Positions 63,491 through 64,000 of a DNA stretch of 64,000 nucleotides are shown one piece after another. Position 1 is the first letter of the stretch. Every line of letters begins with the position of its first letter. Both the position numbers and the translations under genes were made by a program. This DNA comes from Arctopsyche grandis (lineage: Eukaryota > Arthropoda > Insecta > Trichoptera > Hydropsychidae): assembly GCF_051622035.1 (NCBI RefSeq), contig NC_135367.1, positions 28,226,001 through 28,290,000 of the forward strand, read 5' to 3'. The notes under the pieces are model-generated. The model had not been told where the DNA came from, ran no database searches, and saw only the letters and a list, made by a program, of their open reading frames with translations.

Positions 63491-64000
63491 TTTTTTAACA
63501 AGGTTTATATTACATAGTTTCACTTTTTAACTTAATACTATTCAAGTAATACCACAACCTCTTGATATGTACATATATCAAGATCCATGGTGACCCTACC
63601 TTAAACCACTTGGAAGATTTTCTTCTTCGAATTACACGTGGGTAAATTTCTTCAATTGATAAACAAATTGTCGTGATATTTCGCGGATTCGTTGAATTTA
63701 TTGCGTAATTTCGTTTGAAAATGATTTCGCATGCGCGGGCGATAAGGCGTGTCGTAAATCAATTGGAGCCCCATAGAAACTCGTAACTCGTTTAAGTGTT
63801 CTGCGAGCACTCGCAAACTATTTCAATACGTATAAATTATTCTGGTAATTGTGAGCTTATCATGAAAAAAAAAACGAAAATTTTTCATTAAAGAAAATTA
63901 AAATTTTATGGGAAAACAAGCGAGGCAATTTAAAGTTTCATCCGATTTATTGTTAAAGAATTTGAATAGAATATATGTATGTTGTGGTTTTATCGTGATT
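63491..64000. other. no gene seen
   Basis: About 63,580-63,830 is GC-richer. No recognisable gene or repeat up to the window edge. Confidence 0.3.

Overview
The window looks like AT-rich insect DNA, probably a holometabolous species; the order cannot be fixed from sequence alone. Supporting signs are short GT-AG introns, TATG/TACA microsatellites, tRNA-derived SINEs, jockey/CR1-like and RTE-like non-LTR retrotransposons and TTAA-flanked MITEs. It is gene-poor and repeat-rich.

The only clear host genes are a minus-strand tandem cluster at 13.9-24.9 kb. There are three near-complete eight-exon genes (K1, K2, K3), one pseudogene (psi-K4), and two solitary relic exons near 19.4 and 26.4 kb. The proteins are related to kelch-like (KLHL) proteins but have no BTB domain. 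In K2 and K3 an N-terminal signal peptide leads almost directly into a BACK domain, followed by a six-blade kelch propeller. This predicts secreted BACK-kelch proteins, which is the most unusual system here. K2 and K3 are mosaic paralogues: the last exons are nearly identical and the propeller entry exon is very different. K1 and psi-K4 have each broken the frame between signal peptide and BACK.

On the plus strand, two sites near 9,011 and 30,374 have the form of recursive splice sites, a strong 3' splice site joined directly to GTAAGT. No plus-strand coding exon is recognisable. The simplest reading is that most of the window lies inside a very long intron of a plus-strand gene, with the kelch cluster nested antisense in it.

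The rest is mostly mobile-element history. A modular SINE superfamily (several tRNA-like heads, one conserved core, stem-loop 3' tails) occurs at about 0.02, 4.9, 27.1, 34.1, 36.5, 51.1, 62.3 and 62.8 kb. A TTAA MITE has two copies, one split by an RTE insertion with an 11-bp target duplication. An inverted-repeat element with G-tract arms (36.8-40.4 kb) holds a LINE with a long intact reverse transcriptase ORF. Two copies of an unusual element (45.3 and 55.1 kb) contain a degenerate tandem array with an ACCGGAAGT motif about every 147 bp. LINE fragments and a second dispersed repeat family (repeat Y) fill several other intervals. Blocks with nothing recognisable are listed as such.
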